Below are positions 1-10,800 of a stretch of 64,000 bases of DNA, one piece after another; positions within the stretch are counted from its first letter, which is position 1; each line of letters begins with the position of its first letter. The notes below the pieces were generated by a model. That model ran no database searches and was not told where the DNA came from. It saw only the letters and a program-made list of their open reading frames with translations. Made by a program: the position numbers and the translations under genes. The stretch is from Acephala macrosclerotiorum (Eukaryota > Ascomycota > Leotiomycetes > Helotiales > Mollisiaceae): contig MU119223.1 in NCBI GenBank assembly GCA_014904845.1, forward strand, positions 371,720 to 435,719. Direction: 5' to 3'.

Positions 1-253
1 CGAGGTCTTGAGACCTGGTCCGAGACATTTGCAGTCGGATTAACCTGCATCCTTCTAGATCTGACTGGGCAGTCGTTCATCACTCACCGTCTCTCATATC
101 AGTACAGGCCTAGGCTGTCTGTATATAAATCTGGCCAGCCTTCAAAAATGTTGAGAATACGTGTTGAGCCGCCTTGGTCGAAGCAAGTCTCGGTGGAAAC
201 ATCTTTGCTATTCCTATGTATTTGTATCGTTAGCTGATCGATACATCCTCCCT

Positions 254-768
254 ATGGCTTCTAGAGAGAAGAATCAGTACTGGATACCGAATCTTGATAT
301 CTCCAAGAAAGTCATCACTCAGGAGCTTCAATACTATCTCGGCCCGGAAGCAACCGTACGACCATTCACACTAGAGGTGCTAGACTTGGACTTCCTTGCT
401 CAACGCCCGTACTGATTCGACGACCAGGGCGAAGATGGGTTTCTGATAACGACACCAGGAGAATGCTTGACGGATGTGAGCATGGACGCATGATCCATTC
501 AACCCAGTAGACGTATTGACTTGATATATAGGAGCAGATAGATGACATATGCATAAAGTCCAAAGAGATCTGGGAGAAGCAGGCTGCTGCTAGGTCAAAG
601 AAAGACTCGGACAGACAACTCAAGCGACCACTTCATCGACCAGTTGTACTGAATCGTGGCTCGAGGGTCTCGGACTCCAGATATCGACGCCACTCGGACG
701 AACGAAGTGATGGAATAGGACGACGCCGTTCAGGCGAACGAAGATACGAAGTGAGGGATAGATACTGA
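254..768 (+). CDS. Small conserved fungal protein of unknown function, 3 exons
   Basis: Exons 254-376, 428-475 and 532-768 join in frame to a protein of about 135 residues. The introns are 51 and 56 nt with GT...AG ends. The N-terminal part reads YWIPNLDISKKVI, then QYYLGPEATVRPFT, then GEDGFLITTPGECLTD, and after the second intron EQIDDICIKSKEIWEKQ. The tail is rich in Arg, Ser and Asp (RRHSDERSD-type) and probably disordered and basic. I recognise this layout (a WIPG/YYLGP block followed by a GFLITTP block and an Arg/Ser tail) from many uncharacterised Leotiomycete proteins, but I know of no function. The ATG at 254 is chosen because the conserved block starts 8 residues later; an in-frame ATG at 161 would add 31 residues with no family resemblance. 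The frame is intact across all three exons. Confidence 0.7.
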
Positions 769-2143
769 GACGGGAGAGTCCCGACGGAGAGACAAATTGA
801 ATGCTCTTTGGAGTTTGGGGTCTGCGTCTTCCAGTTTCACGCAGGGCCGTTGCAATGCGAGCCAGGTATGGGAATCAATCTTCATCATGGTTGATATAGA
901 GTGGAGGAAAAGGAAATTTGCCGCTTCGGGTGTCCGCATCACAGCATAGCGTGGTCTCGGGTTTTAATTTCTGGTTTTTGTTAGCATTCGATTCTACTCA
1001 TACGTTGTTGATAAATCTCAATTGATTTTCACCTTCTTCCAGTATTATGAGGCCACTGCCAAGTGTGACCTTTCTCATTTCTGCCATAGGTCACCGCCCA
1101 CTTTTGCTACTGCACGAATACGCTCTGCCTTGGGGCCGAAAACTCTCACCGTGGTCCCTTCGCCAGACGAAAGTAGGGCTGGAGTGGTCTGGCAAAGATT
1201 CGCACGTCTCGGGCATCGTATCTGCACCTCAGGACACGGTCATTATCTACGTAGTGGCGAAGCAGTTGTTGAAAAAGTCAGGGCACAAACTCGAGGCAGA
1301 CATTTGAGGTTGACCCCCATGCCAGGCCCTGTCCTGATGCGGGTGTAACGGAAACAGAAGTCCGGCTAGATGTGGGAATCCGTGGGATGCGCCACAGCCG
1401 CTGGGAGCCTCGAGGTCACAGCGCAAAGTTGACTCGTGAGCGCTCTCTTGAGCATGGAAGCTTGTTTCTGGGTGGTCGTGGGACAACTGCAATAGTCGCC
1501 CGTCTGGGACGATGCAATCCGAAAGGTACGTACGAGTGCTTATTAACGGCCTGTCTGTCCTCGAATCACCAGTACGAATTCGAAGATCTTCAGAGAAAAT
1601 TCTTTTGCAAGAGGAACAAAAGCATAACGAATAGTTCTTTTTTGGTGATGACTGATCTGTATTCTGGCGAAGTAGTGGTGGCACGTCGTCCCTTCCACAA
1701 TTAGGAGACTACATGAGATTTCAAACGCTGTGCATCTTCCAACATCTGAGATGAGGGCAGGTCTTGAGAAAGATTCAGAAATCGCTCCAACGGATCTTTA
1801 CCATACTATCCTAGTTGTAAAGCACGTAAGCTCTATCATGTAAACTTGAGAAGCCATTTTTGGAGGAGAAATATCTGACTACTAACACTTTGCTGTCAAT
1901 AATGATGGCCCTGAGTGTGCCGACAAGAATTGGTTGCGAGCACAAGAAGGGAGGTGCGGGAGCGAGCCTATTTCGGTGTGCGACACAGGTGGTCCCTTCA
2001 AGTTTCTGTGCGAGTATATGTGAACGTCTCTGCCGTGGTGAAAGACTTTTGTCTTCTGCTGTCAATGGTCTACACGGCCAGCACATTTCCTCACCAGCAT
2101 CCGAGTCGTCTGCTCATGCATCGATCAATTGACTTTCAGCAAT
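769..2143. other. Stretch without a convincing gene
   Basis: No recognisable gene. The best small open frame is 1047-1307 (+), 86 codons with a hydrophobic start (MRPLPSVTFLISAIG), but it lacks a recognisable domain or introns and overlaps other random frames. The last part (about 1850-2143) is the upstream region of the disrupted secreted-protein gene. Confidence 0.4.
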
Positions 2144-2752
2144 ATGCATCTATCTTCCGCCCTTTCCGTGGCGATGGCGGCCGTTGCTGGAGCATACCAC
2201 GACCCAGCAAGAACACATCATCGGCTGGAATCCGAGGCTTGTCGACTACGGCAAGTATAACGGTACCAGCTTAAACGAAATTTCAACCTTCCTCGTGTCC
2301 TTCGCAAACAGTGAGTATCGCAATCCCTATCCGAAAAGTTGATATACTGACCATAGAAAATTTAATATTCATTGGGACACCAAGTTCTTTAACTACGACA
2401 CTGAGCCGTTCCTTGTTACGATATACAACAACCCAGTGCGATTACATTTATTTCGTGGCATCAAAGTCCCACTGGGTGGCAGAATGCATATGTCTTCGAA
2501 AACCAGAAAGCACCGATTGGGTTCACAATCTCGCATCCAATGAGAATTCCTCCTCCTGGCTCCACCATAGATGGCTTCCATTTTTTGAGAAATGGATCGA
2601 TGACATTCAAATGGAAGAATAAATTTGTAGGATGTCAAACACCAGAGCTGGAGAGTATCAATACCTATCAGATATACTGGAAAGGGGCTAGGATACCTGA
2701 TGGAGTTCAATGCACCGACCATCGCCGTTTTACAAGAAATCGGGCTGTATAA
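2144..2752 (+). pseudogene. Disrupted copy of the small secreted protein encoded at 3474
   Basis: The ATG at 2144 opens a signal-peptide-like segment (MHLSSALSVAMAAVAGA), but this frame hits a stop about 38 codons in. The coding-like sequence continues in another frame (IIGWNPRLVDYGKYNGTS, from about 2217). A good donor lies at 2311 (GTGAGT) and an acceptor at 2356. After the intron, coding-like sequence is first in one frame (WDTKFFNYDTEPFLVTIYNN) and then in another from about 2440, ending PDGVQC and a stop at 2752. The last part matches the neighbouring gene: FVGCQTPELESINTYQIYWK here against FLGCRTEEQKDPGIFKIFWR there, followed by PxGxxC in both. At least two frame breaks are needed, so this is most likely a pseudogene. 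Assembly error or an unrecognised splice pattern is the alternative. Confidence 0.6.
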
Positions 2753-3473
2753 CAGTAGGCTGAGGTTAGTATTGATGGTTGAGTGGGAAGGCGTCTTGAT
2801 GGCCAGACATGACGCGCAGTAGTAGGCTTTGAATTTGAAGAAGGGTTTTTCCGTTCGTGAATCGCCTCGTCCGCCTCACGACATTGGTCTCGGACTCTTC
2901 TCGTGACACTCATGGATAATCGCTCCCTAGTACGTTAGGTCTTACCAATTGAACTTTCGTGGATTCTCTCGGTCACCCGTTGATGCGCTAAGTTCGTTAA
3001 GAGTCCCTCCTTATGCTGGCTTTTCAGGGGATAGGCTAAAATTCTCAAATTCATTGCAAGGGCATTCAGTGGGTCGCCCAGGACGATATTCTGAAGGCGG
3101 GATCGATGCCTTCTTTATGCAAGCTCGTTGTCGAGGTCGATCGTTCAACTCTCAAATGGCTCAGAGCTGCATTTCAGAGCTCGGACTTTGTCTCAATCGC
3201 ATTGAGGCATCCAGAATCCGCAGCAGCTTCTGTTCCTGTTCTCCCGTAATGCAGTCGAGGTACGTGGTTTGGGTAGGAGGGTGCTTTCCCGTTTGGAAGC
3301 TGTTCCCTCTTTCACTCATGCGCGAGTTTAGGAAGAGTCCTTTCCACAACAACCTTCTATCTTCCACAAAACTTCATATCACAACATTGCCACATCAAAA
3401 GCATCGTCCACTTTCTTCGCTTCAGACACTATCACCCATTCAATTACCGTTCATAGGCCGATCAGCCTACAAC

Positions 3474-4102
3474 ATGCGTCTTCTATCCATTCTCGCCGTT
3501 GTGTTTGGTCTAGTCAACGCTCGGGGAGAAATTTACCTTTACTCGCCCAAAGGTGACAATACACGCCGGCAGTCTTCTTTGCAAACGGTTAGTAGGATCC
3601 TAACGCGAGTAACATCATAACTCACAACATAGATAGACTTCCTTTGGGTTGGGCAAATCTACCACGAGTTGTACGCGAAGCGATTTCCTTCGCGGATGAT
3701 TTTCTGGATGACTTTGTTGATCTGTCCAAACCCAACAGGGGAACCAGCATTATGACTTTCATGTCAACCCACTCAAGTTGGCCACGAATAGTGAAGCTTT
3801 ACGAGAATGAAACGAGACCCATCTCCTTCGCTCCTAATCAATTTTACCGCTCTCCACGAAGTACGACAATTTACGGCTTCAGGGTCAACGAAAATGCAGA
3901 GATAACGTCCAGGGGCCAGGACGGGTTCCTAGGATGTCGGACTGAAGAACAAAAGGACCCGGGAATCTTCAAGATCTTCTGGCGTGGAGGTGGAGCCGCA
4001 CCTATTGGAACCGAATGCCGTGCGGTGCCTTTGCGCAAGGAACTGAATTGCATTCTAACCTGCGATACTACGAGAGCAAATTGTCATGGCATTGGCTGCT
4101 AG
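3474..4102 (+). CDS. Small secreted cysteine-containing protein, candidate effector-like
   Basis: Exons 3474-3552 and 3633-4102 (intron 80 nt, donor GTGACA, acceptor ACATAG) give 182 residues. An alternative donor GTTAGT at 3588 breaks the frame and was rejected. The N-terminus MRLLSILAVVFGLVNA is a clear secretion signal. The mature part has no membrane segment. Six cysteines all lie in the last 55 or so residues (GC, EC, NC, TC, NC, GC), enough for three disulfides. The motif FLGC.T...(F/Y).I(F/Y)W.G....P.G..C is shared with the broken copy just upstream, so the two are tandem paralogs of about the same length. I do not recognise a named domain. Size, signal peptide, paired cysteines and a tandem decayed copy are typical of fast-evolving fungal secreted proteins; a role at a host or microbial interface is inference only. 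Confidence 0.7.
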
Positions 4103-4237
4103 AACTAGGGATACAGGATACGGCGTAAAGCAATAGTAGGCGTATTTGTGCTTGGCTTTGTATTGAGATTGATATGGTTGATGGTGGTTGGAGGGTACTG
4201 GCAATGAATAATGCTACTATTCTTTTCATGGTCCACA

Positions 4238-4877
4238 TCAGGGCTCTCCATCACTCCTGCAATCGAGGCTCTTCTCGTAAGCTTGCAAGTTGAACGACGC
4301 AGAGGACCAAAGCACGATCGCCTGTATGTTGACCGTCGGCCTCTCCTGGTCGGCTTGGATCTTACTCTTGCTCTGCAGGGGAGCCACATAGCCCATGACA
4401 TTCACCCACTCTCCTATCTGAGTTTCATGAGACTTCATTGTCGTCACAAGAAGATTCACATCCACCTGCGCTTGTAGCAAGTTTTCAGGGGGGTGGTTAT
4501 GTTCCAAAGTGAGAATAGCAGTCTTGGTGGAATAGTTCGTGACACTAGAACATTTATCATCTTAGCATTCTCTTGACCAGTGCCAAAGATAAACGGGGGA
4601 GAATAAAGGGCATCTAAGGAAATGCAAAATAACGACAGCTTGAAACTGGGATGTAAAATAAGACGAAACGCTCAAAGGCCAAGCAGGTTGACTGCCTCCA
4701 TCTGGGGCCAAAACAAGTATGAATTCAACGCATGGGCAGTGGTATAAACAGAATCAGTGCTAGGTTTGGAAGACGAAAACAAGCTCACCATCCAAGAAAG
4801 CGCACCTTGGAACCAGGGGGGAATTTCCCCAGTTCAGAAAGCAGCGTCAGCGTCGTCGGTACAGGCCCGTTCTGCAT
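4238..4877 (-). CDS. ten1: CST telomere-capping complex subunit Ten1
   Basis: Two exons, 4877-4789 and 4544-4238, joined over a 244-nt intron (donor GTGAGC, acceptor TTCTAG) give about 131 residues. The joint recreates a Cys codon, so that FPPGSKVRFLG reads into CVTNYSTKTAILTLEHN. Ten1 is a single OB-fold protein that binds Stn1 and, with its partners, protects telomere ends and limits telomeric single strands. Recognisable family features are the N-terminal GPVPTTLTLLSEL helix and first strand, the KVRFLG(C) strand, the LTLEH strand, VDVNLLV, and the GEWVNVMGYV strand near the C-terminus. The length is normal for fungal Ten1. An adjacent ATG at 4880 would add one Met. The gene runs tail-to-tail with the secreted-protein gene and head-to-head with snf7, sharing a 505-bp promoter region with it. 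The family call rests on recalled conserved blocks. Confidence 0.82.
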
Positions 4878-5382
4878 CATATAGATCTCAAAGTCATTGT
4901 AGTCTCTAATTATGTGTGGAAAGATACTGGGTTCAGGTATTATCAAGATGCAGACGAAGGAGGCTGAGGTCTTTAATCTCAATAGGCTCACGTGCCAGTC
5001 CCAAAAGACGCTAGCCTATGATCGAAGACTAGCGCGTCATCGGTGAATAGCGGACGAGGCACTGGACTTCATTCACAACGACAGGCAACCAGCAAAGAAC
5101 ACCTGAAGTCCGCGTCACGAACCATAAACACTCAGCCTCGATACATCTACGATACATCCTCTTGGCAGATCCTCGCAAACAATCGGCGTCACCCAGAAGT
5201 TCCTCTGTTCTCTAATACAAGGCGCCCCACCATCACAAGCCTTCCGACAGCAGCCTCAACCTACGAGGACTGATCTTGCGACTGACATCGACTTCGAGAT
5301 CTATCGAAAGAAGCTTCGGAGACTCTGAGCTTGATTCTACGTTTGCGTCGATTATATCGGTCTTAGAAACCCCGCCTACAAA
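4878..5382. promoter_or_regulatory. Divergent ten1 / snf7 intergenic promoter region
   Basis: These 505 bp separate the start codons of two genes that point away from each other, so both core promoters and 5' leaders must lie here. I see no clear TATA box or named binding site. The plus-strand part before 5383 is C/A-rich with short CT runs, as is common in fungal leaders. Confidence 0.5.
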
Positions 5383-6290
5383 ATGTCTGGAGTGTGGGGT
5401 TGGTTTGGAGGGCAAAGCGCCCAGAAGAGAAAGGATACTCCCAAAAATGCTATCCTCGGATTACGATCGCAGCTGGAGATGCTGCAGAAGCGGGAGAAGC
5501 ATTTAGAGAATCAGATGGCAGAGCAAGATGCAATAGCTAGGAAGAACGTGAGCACCAATAAGAATGGTACGTGGCTATCCAAGATCCCCGATTACATCTT
5601 CTATGGCTTCATGCGGCCAGCAAACATCTTTGATTATATTTGCAGATGTCCATATGGAGTCCTGCCCTAGACTGACAACTTGGAATAGCTGCAAAGGCTG
5701 CCCTACGAAGGAAGAAGCAACATGAGCACACCCTCGAACAAACCACCGCACAAGTAGCGACACTAGAACAACAAATACTCTCGATCGAGGCGGCGAATAT
5801 CAATAGAGAAACTCTTGCTGCCATGGAACGTGCTGGAGAAGCTATGTCACAAATCCATGGTAAGCTGAATATTGATAAGGTCGATGAGACAATGTACGTT
5901 CATTTCTAGATCCTCGAAATGGTGAAATGGAAGCTGACATTGATTTAGGGAGAAACTTCGAGAACAGCACGCCTTGGGCGAAGAAATTGCCCAAGCTATC
6001 ACTAGTGCGCCTATCGGCGAGCCTATCGATGAGACTGAGCTGGACGATGAGCTGGCCGAACTTGAACAAGAACAACTGGACGACAGAATGCTGAAGACAG
6101 GTACCGTTCCTGTATCGGATGAGATCCACAGATTGCCAGCGGTAGGAAACGGTGAGAGTAAGTCACTACAAGCCCTTTGTTTCGAAGTCTATCTAATATT
6201 GGTCCAGTCAAAGGCAAAGCACCTGTACATGCTGAGGAGGAGGACGAGGAGGAGGAGCTTCGGAAGCTGCAGGCCGAGATGGCCATGTGA
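5383..6290 (+). CDS. snf7: ESCRT-III core subunit Snf7/Vps32
   Basis: Four exons (5383-5566, 5689-5893, 5949-6157, 6208-6290) join without frame breaks to 226 residues. Snf7 polymerises on endosomal membranes and drives budding of vesicles into multivesicular bodies; it is recruited through Vps20 and removed by Vps4. Visible features are the N-terminal WGWFGG membrane anchor motif, the basic helix 1/2 region (KRKDTPKNAI, then LRSQLEMLQKREKHLE), the long helical core with ANINRETLAAMERAGEAM, the acidic linker APIGEPIDETELDDEL, and the C-terminal acidic run ending LRKLQAEMAM, which corresponds to the MIM1-type Vps4-binding helix. Length and domain order are normal. The intron splitting an ATG codon at 5893/5949 is small (55 nt). 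It pairs head-to-head with ten1. Confidence 0.95.
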
Positions 6291-7817
6291 CGTGTGACGC
6301 CGTGCCGTCACCGCTCTCTTATGATCTACGTCTACGAAGGCATCTCTTGTGTCTGGGACCTGCATGTTGCTAGGGGTTTGGTTGCTTGGGGGACTCTCTT
6401 TGCGTTATCAAGACTTCCTGGTCCACTTTACAAGCCGGCGTTTTAGGATCTGCTGTACATCTTCATACCGAAATACCTCTTTTCACACCGACAAGATACA
6501 CAAGTACTCGTCTCGTGTCTGGACTTGTATCTGTACATCTGTATCACGTGTAGCTGACCGCTAATCACCCATGCAAAACGAGGCGGACAGCCGGAGGGGT
6601 CTCCTTGGCCATGTTCCACTTTTCCTGTGATATATCAACGAGATCAGGTAGGTGATGAGTCGGGTACGTACACTGCAACGGAATCGGACTTCCAAGTTTC
6701 ACATTGATCTATAAAAGCCCAAAGTTCTCCCAACGCAGGTGAAAAATGATAGAGCAGGTCTCACATAGTCACGAGTTCGCTAAGTTAGCCCCTAATATTC
6801 CCTGCCACCGTGAAAATTTCAGAGCCTGACAACTCAACGACGTTGATCTTAGTGTCACCATATCCACTTCCGCCCATGTCCGTTCCCCGTCGTCACGGCG
6901 CTCATATTAGAACATTCTTTTCGTGATGCAGCACGGCAACCCGCGGTGCCACCGGTAATCCGCGACTTATATAGGTCTATTGGTGTGCACCAGGATCTCA
7001 GGACGAGGCAAACAAGGCGAACCACGTTGCAGCTCACCTAATGTACGAAAGCCGCGGCCAGCGGGAACGGGAAGTCAGGGAGACTCCCCAGCCACGGTCA
7101 GAAACCAGTAGGAATTATATGAACGGTTTCCAGCCAACAACTCCCTAGCATGCTGCATTAGCCATGGATCACATCTTTCTCGAGACATATTATGCATGTC
7201 GGCCAGCGAGACTGGAGATTTTTCTGCAGCCGGTTAACCCTTTGTGTGCTGGCCTGCAGCGTTGGGCCGCATCGGACTTGCGATATCGCGAGCCATGGTC
7301 AACTTACGATCACCTCGAAGACCACTCAAGTGCGACGTGGCGCCAATACTTCTCACGGATCCAATTGATATCGAGCACGATACTGATCATTTGCTTGTCG
7401 AGTAATTCTGTCGTGGGGTGTCGCCCACAGATGTGGGACGCAGAGTGAGGCTTCCTTCAGTCCTATTCTCGTTTCATGCCAATGCTAGAATTCTTTTCTT
7501 TCCAATTGTCTTCTTGGTCATATTTTATAGGCAGACTCATTGTCTGTTCTACAATTACTCACAGTGTGGTCATTCTCCCGTGCTGAGAAACTTCTGAAAG
7601 CCCAATTGAGCGGTTTCCCAGTCTTCGGTCGTTTTATTTTCGGGTTTTGTCGTTGTACCAAGTCTTACCCCTTGAGAGTTTCGGTGCCCATTGGGTACCC
7701 GCATATTGCCGAAAGTCTGCTCAGATTCTGCTGTCGTGGGAGAGGATAATAAGAAGCATACCTAATTCAGTCCGCTCGAGCTTCCGACTTTGTTTGTGAA
7801 CGAGAAAAGTATTCAGT
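6291..7817. other. Intergenic, no gene seen
   Basis: 1.5 kb between snf7 and the large acidic-protein gene. The open frames present are short, start at non-ATG codons or lack coding character. The last few hundred bases presumably hold the promoter and leader of the gene starting at 7818. No repeat or RNA gene was recognised. Confidence 0.5.
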
Positions 7818-10800
7818 ATGGACGCCGTTTCATTTTGTCCGTATAGGGCAAAAGCTAAATATGATTGGTCCGACGTTCAGACGCAAGAGTTCAAGGTACG
7901 ACAGCAACGATTTGAGCTTCAAACAGCGAAATACGGGAAACCTGAACCATATCCGACCGAGAAAGATCTGGAGCCGCTGGGGGAATGCAAGGGCTCAGAT
8001 CCATTGCAACATCAGGTCATATGTGAGTGTAGATTTAATCGTGTTCGAAGATCTATGGAGGGATCAAAATCTTTGAATCTCGTCCCTGACATCATGTCCA
8101 ATTCCATTTTCGGCCATGAAATTAAGTTATTGGACAATGCCGGAGATCAGGTGGGACATAAAGTTCGGTCAAGACTCAAGTTGGGTCTTCGACTCCACCT
8201 TGACTCCATATTGAACTAGGATGAGCCCGCGAGTCACCACAACAATACTAACAACAGATAGTTGAATCGGACGAAGAGGAACTACAAAACGATCCCCCGC
8301 CCTCCGAAGATCCTTCAGCGCAAGTTACAATTGATCCAAGTTTGGAACCCACAATGTCAGGAGGTCTAGCAGAACCAGAGGAAGTGGAAGTTCCTATACC
8401 TCCTCCTCCACCGAATATCGAGGAGACAGAACCCGAACAAAATGACGAGTCTCCTCCTCCTACACGCGACTCGAACGACGACGCCGAAGAAGAGGAGTCG
8501 TCGCCGAACGAAGTACATTTCGCAGAAGGCACAACTTCTTCTGCTCCAGAACCCAAGGGCAAGAAGAACGGAAAGAAGTCCAAAAGGGAAGAGAAGCTAG
8601 AGAAACGAAATGAGAAGAAGGCTGCCAAGGGCAAAAAGTATGTCGAGCCCGAGTCGCCTCCGCCAGAGTCGGAGGACGTAGCGGATGAGATCTTCCCAGA
8701 AATAACGAAAGGGAAGAAGGGGAAGAAGGGCAAGGGAAATAAAAATGTTGAGCCTGAGTCGCCGGCACCCGAGCTAGAGGAGGTTGCAGTGGGCGATTTC
8801 CCGGAGTTTACAAAGGGAAAGAAGGGCAAGAAAGGTGGCAAGGGGAAGAAAGAAGTCGAGCCCGAGTCCACTTCCACGCCACAGGAAACTGAGATAGAAG
8901 ACAAGAAGGGCAAAGGTGGCAAGAAGGACAAGAAAAAGGCTGGTAAGAAAGGGAAGAAGGGTAAGAATGTGGTGGAGGAAGAGGAGCAGGACGAACAGCC
9001 TGAGGAGATCTCCGATGAGGTCGTGCCAGTGGGACCTACACCTCCCACTGATGCAGACTCTTCATCGCCAGCGGAACCAAGTTCTGAGGCTGGTGCCGAA
9101 AGTGAACCTTCGGAACCAAGTCCTGTGGAGGAAGTTGCGGCTAGTGAGCCTGCTGCTGAGAGTGAATCCGCGCCTGTGGTACGTTTATTTCATTGAATGT
9201 TCGGAACCTTTGGCTCATATATGATAGGTCGAGGAGGCTGCCCCACCTGCAACTGAGGAGACCAGTGTTGAGAAGGAGGAGAAGTCAATCGAAAGTGAAC
9301 CACCTTCAGCTACCACTGAAGAAGATGTTCTCGCCGAGGAGACTCCTGTAGAACCAACTCTGGTAAGTTGCCAAATTTTTAGCTAAATGACAACATTATT
9401 TCTAATATAAATCCAGACGGAGGACGCAGCAGCAGCTGCTCTTGAAGAAAGTGCTGAGCCGGTGGTAAGCAATCAATTCAATTCTCTGATGTGATGATGT
9501 CATGCTGACCTTTATTAAGGCTAAGGAAGCTCCTGCAGCAGCTGCTGAAGACAAATCGGAACCAGAGGTAAATTGAAACAACTTCTGTCCTATGGCAATG
9601 GACTTATTAACACCCTCTCTTTTTAGGAGACTCCAGCATCGACAGCTGAAGAGACTAAAGAGGCAGCAGTAAGAGCCCCTTACCTGCCTCCACTACATTA
9701 CAAAGCCCTAAGCCTGCGCGAATCGTGATACGCTTTCGAATATAGCCTCGATTTGGGACATTTAATTTAGTCACGTGGCACTTCATAGAAATCTCTAACA
9801 TCTGCCTAGGTCGAAGATGATTCTCCTCCAGCACCTGAAGAGACTCCAGCACCCGTTGTAAGTCTCTTGAAAGATGTCAAAGACATTGTATTAATATTTT
9901 GTGCAGACAGAAGAAACTCCTGAACCTGCAGATGAGGAAGCTGCTAAAGAAGTGGTATGACATATTCTTAAGTAAAGACAAGGCAATACATTGCTAACTC
10001 TTCTAGGTCGAGGACACTACACCGCCTGTGACTGAGGGAGCTCAAGAACCCCTGGTAAATTACACCTTTTCCAATAAATCAACGTTTTCTAACACAAAGA
10101 AGGCCGAAGATACTCCAGCATCAGCACCCGAAGAAACCCCTGAAATGGCCCCTGAGAATGTTGTAAGCGAACCTCCAGTCTCACTATTCACCCGTGACTT
10201 GACCTAACCACCAAACAGGCCTCAGAACCACCAGCCGCTGAACTAGAAACTACTCCTGAAGCAGCAGTAAGCATTCTTATAGTATCTTTCAAAATTATCT
10301 CCACACCACCAAAACCCCTTTGGCAACCAAAGGCATCTCAATACGTGTCATCACGTGACATCTTGACCACGTCAACGTACATCAAAACCCCGTGCTCACA
10401 GCTAACACATCCAGGTCGAGGAGTCACAACCGGAAACAAAGGGGGAAGCTCCAGAAGCTGACACTACACCATTGGAGCCCAAACCTGAGACTGCGAAGGT
10501 CGAGAGCGAAGGCGCCGAAGATGGCGAGGTTAAAGACTCCGAACCCGCGACTGATGGTTCTCCGGCTGTCGTTGAGGAAGTCAAGGAAGCTGAAAACACC
10601 GAGGAAAGTAAAGGTGCTGAGGAGATAAGCCCTGCTGAGATCAGTGAGGAAGCAGGTGTCAGTGAAGAGCCTTCGCCTGCTACGGAGGAGGGTGAGGAGA
10701 AAGCCGTTGTTGAGGAAGCTACTCCTAGCGATGAAACTCCTGCTGAAGGAAATGCTGATGATACTCCTGCCGAAGACCCTGAAGCCGTAGTTGAGGAAAT

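Noticed and set aside
1047..1307. 86-codon frame with hydrophobic start
   Set aside because: No convincing signal peptide cleavage, no domain, and overlapping frames on both strands of similar length.
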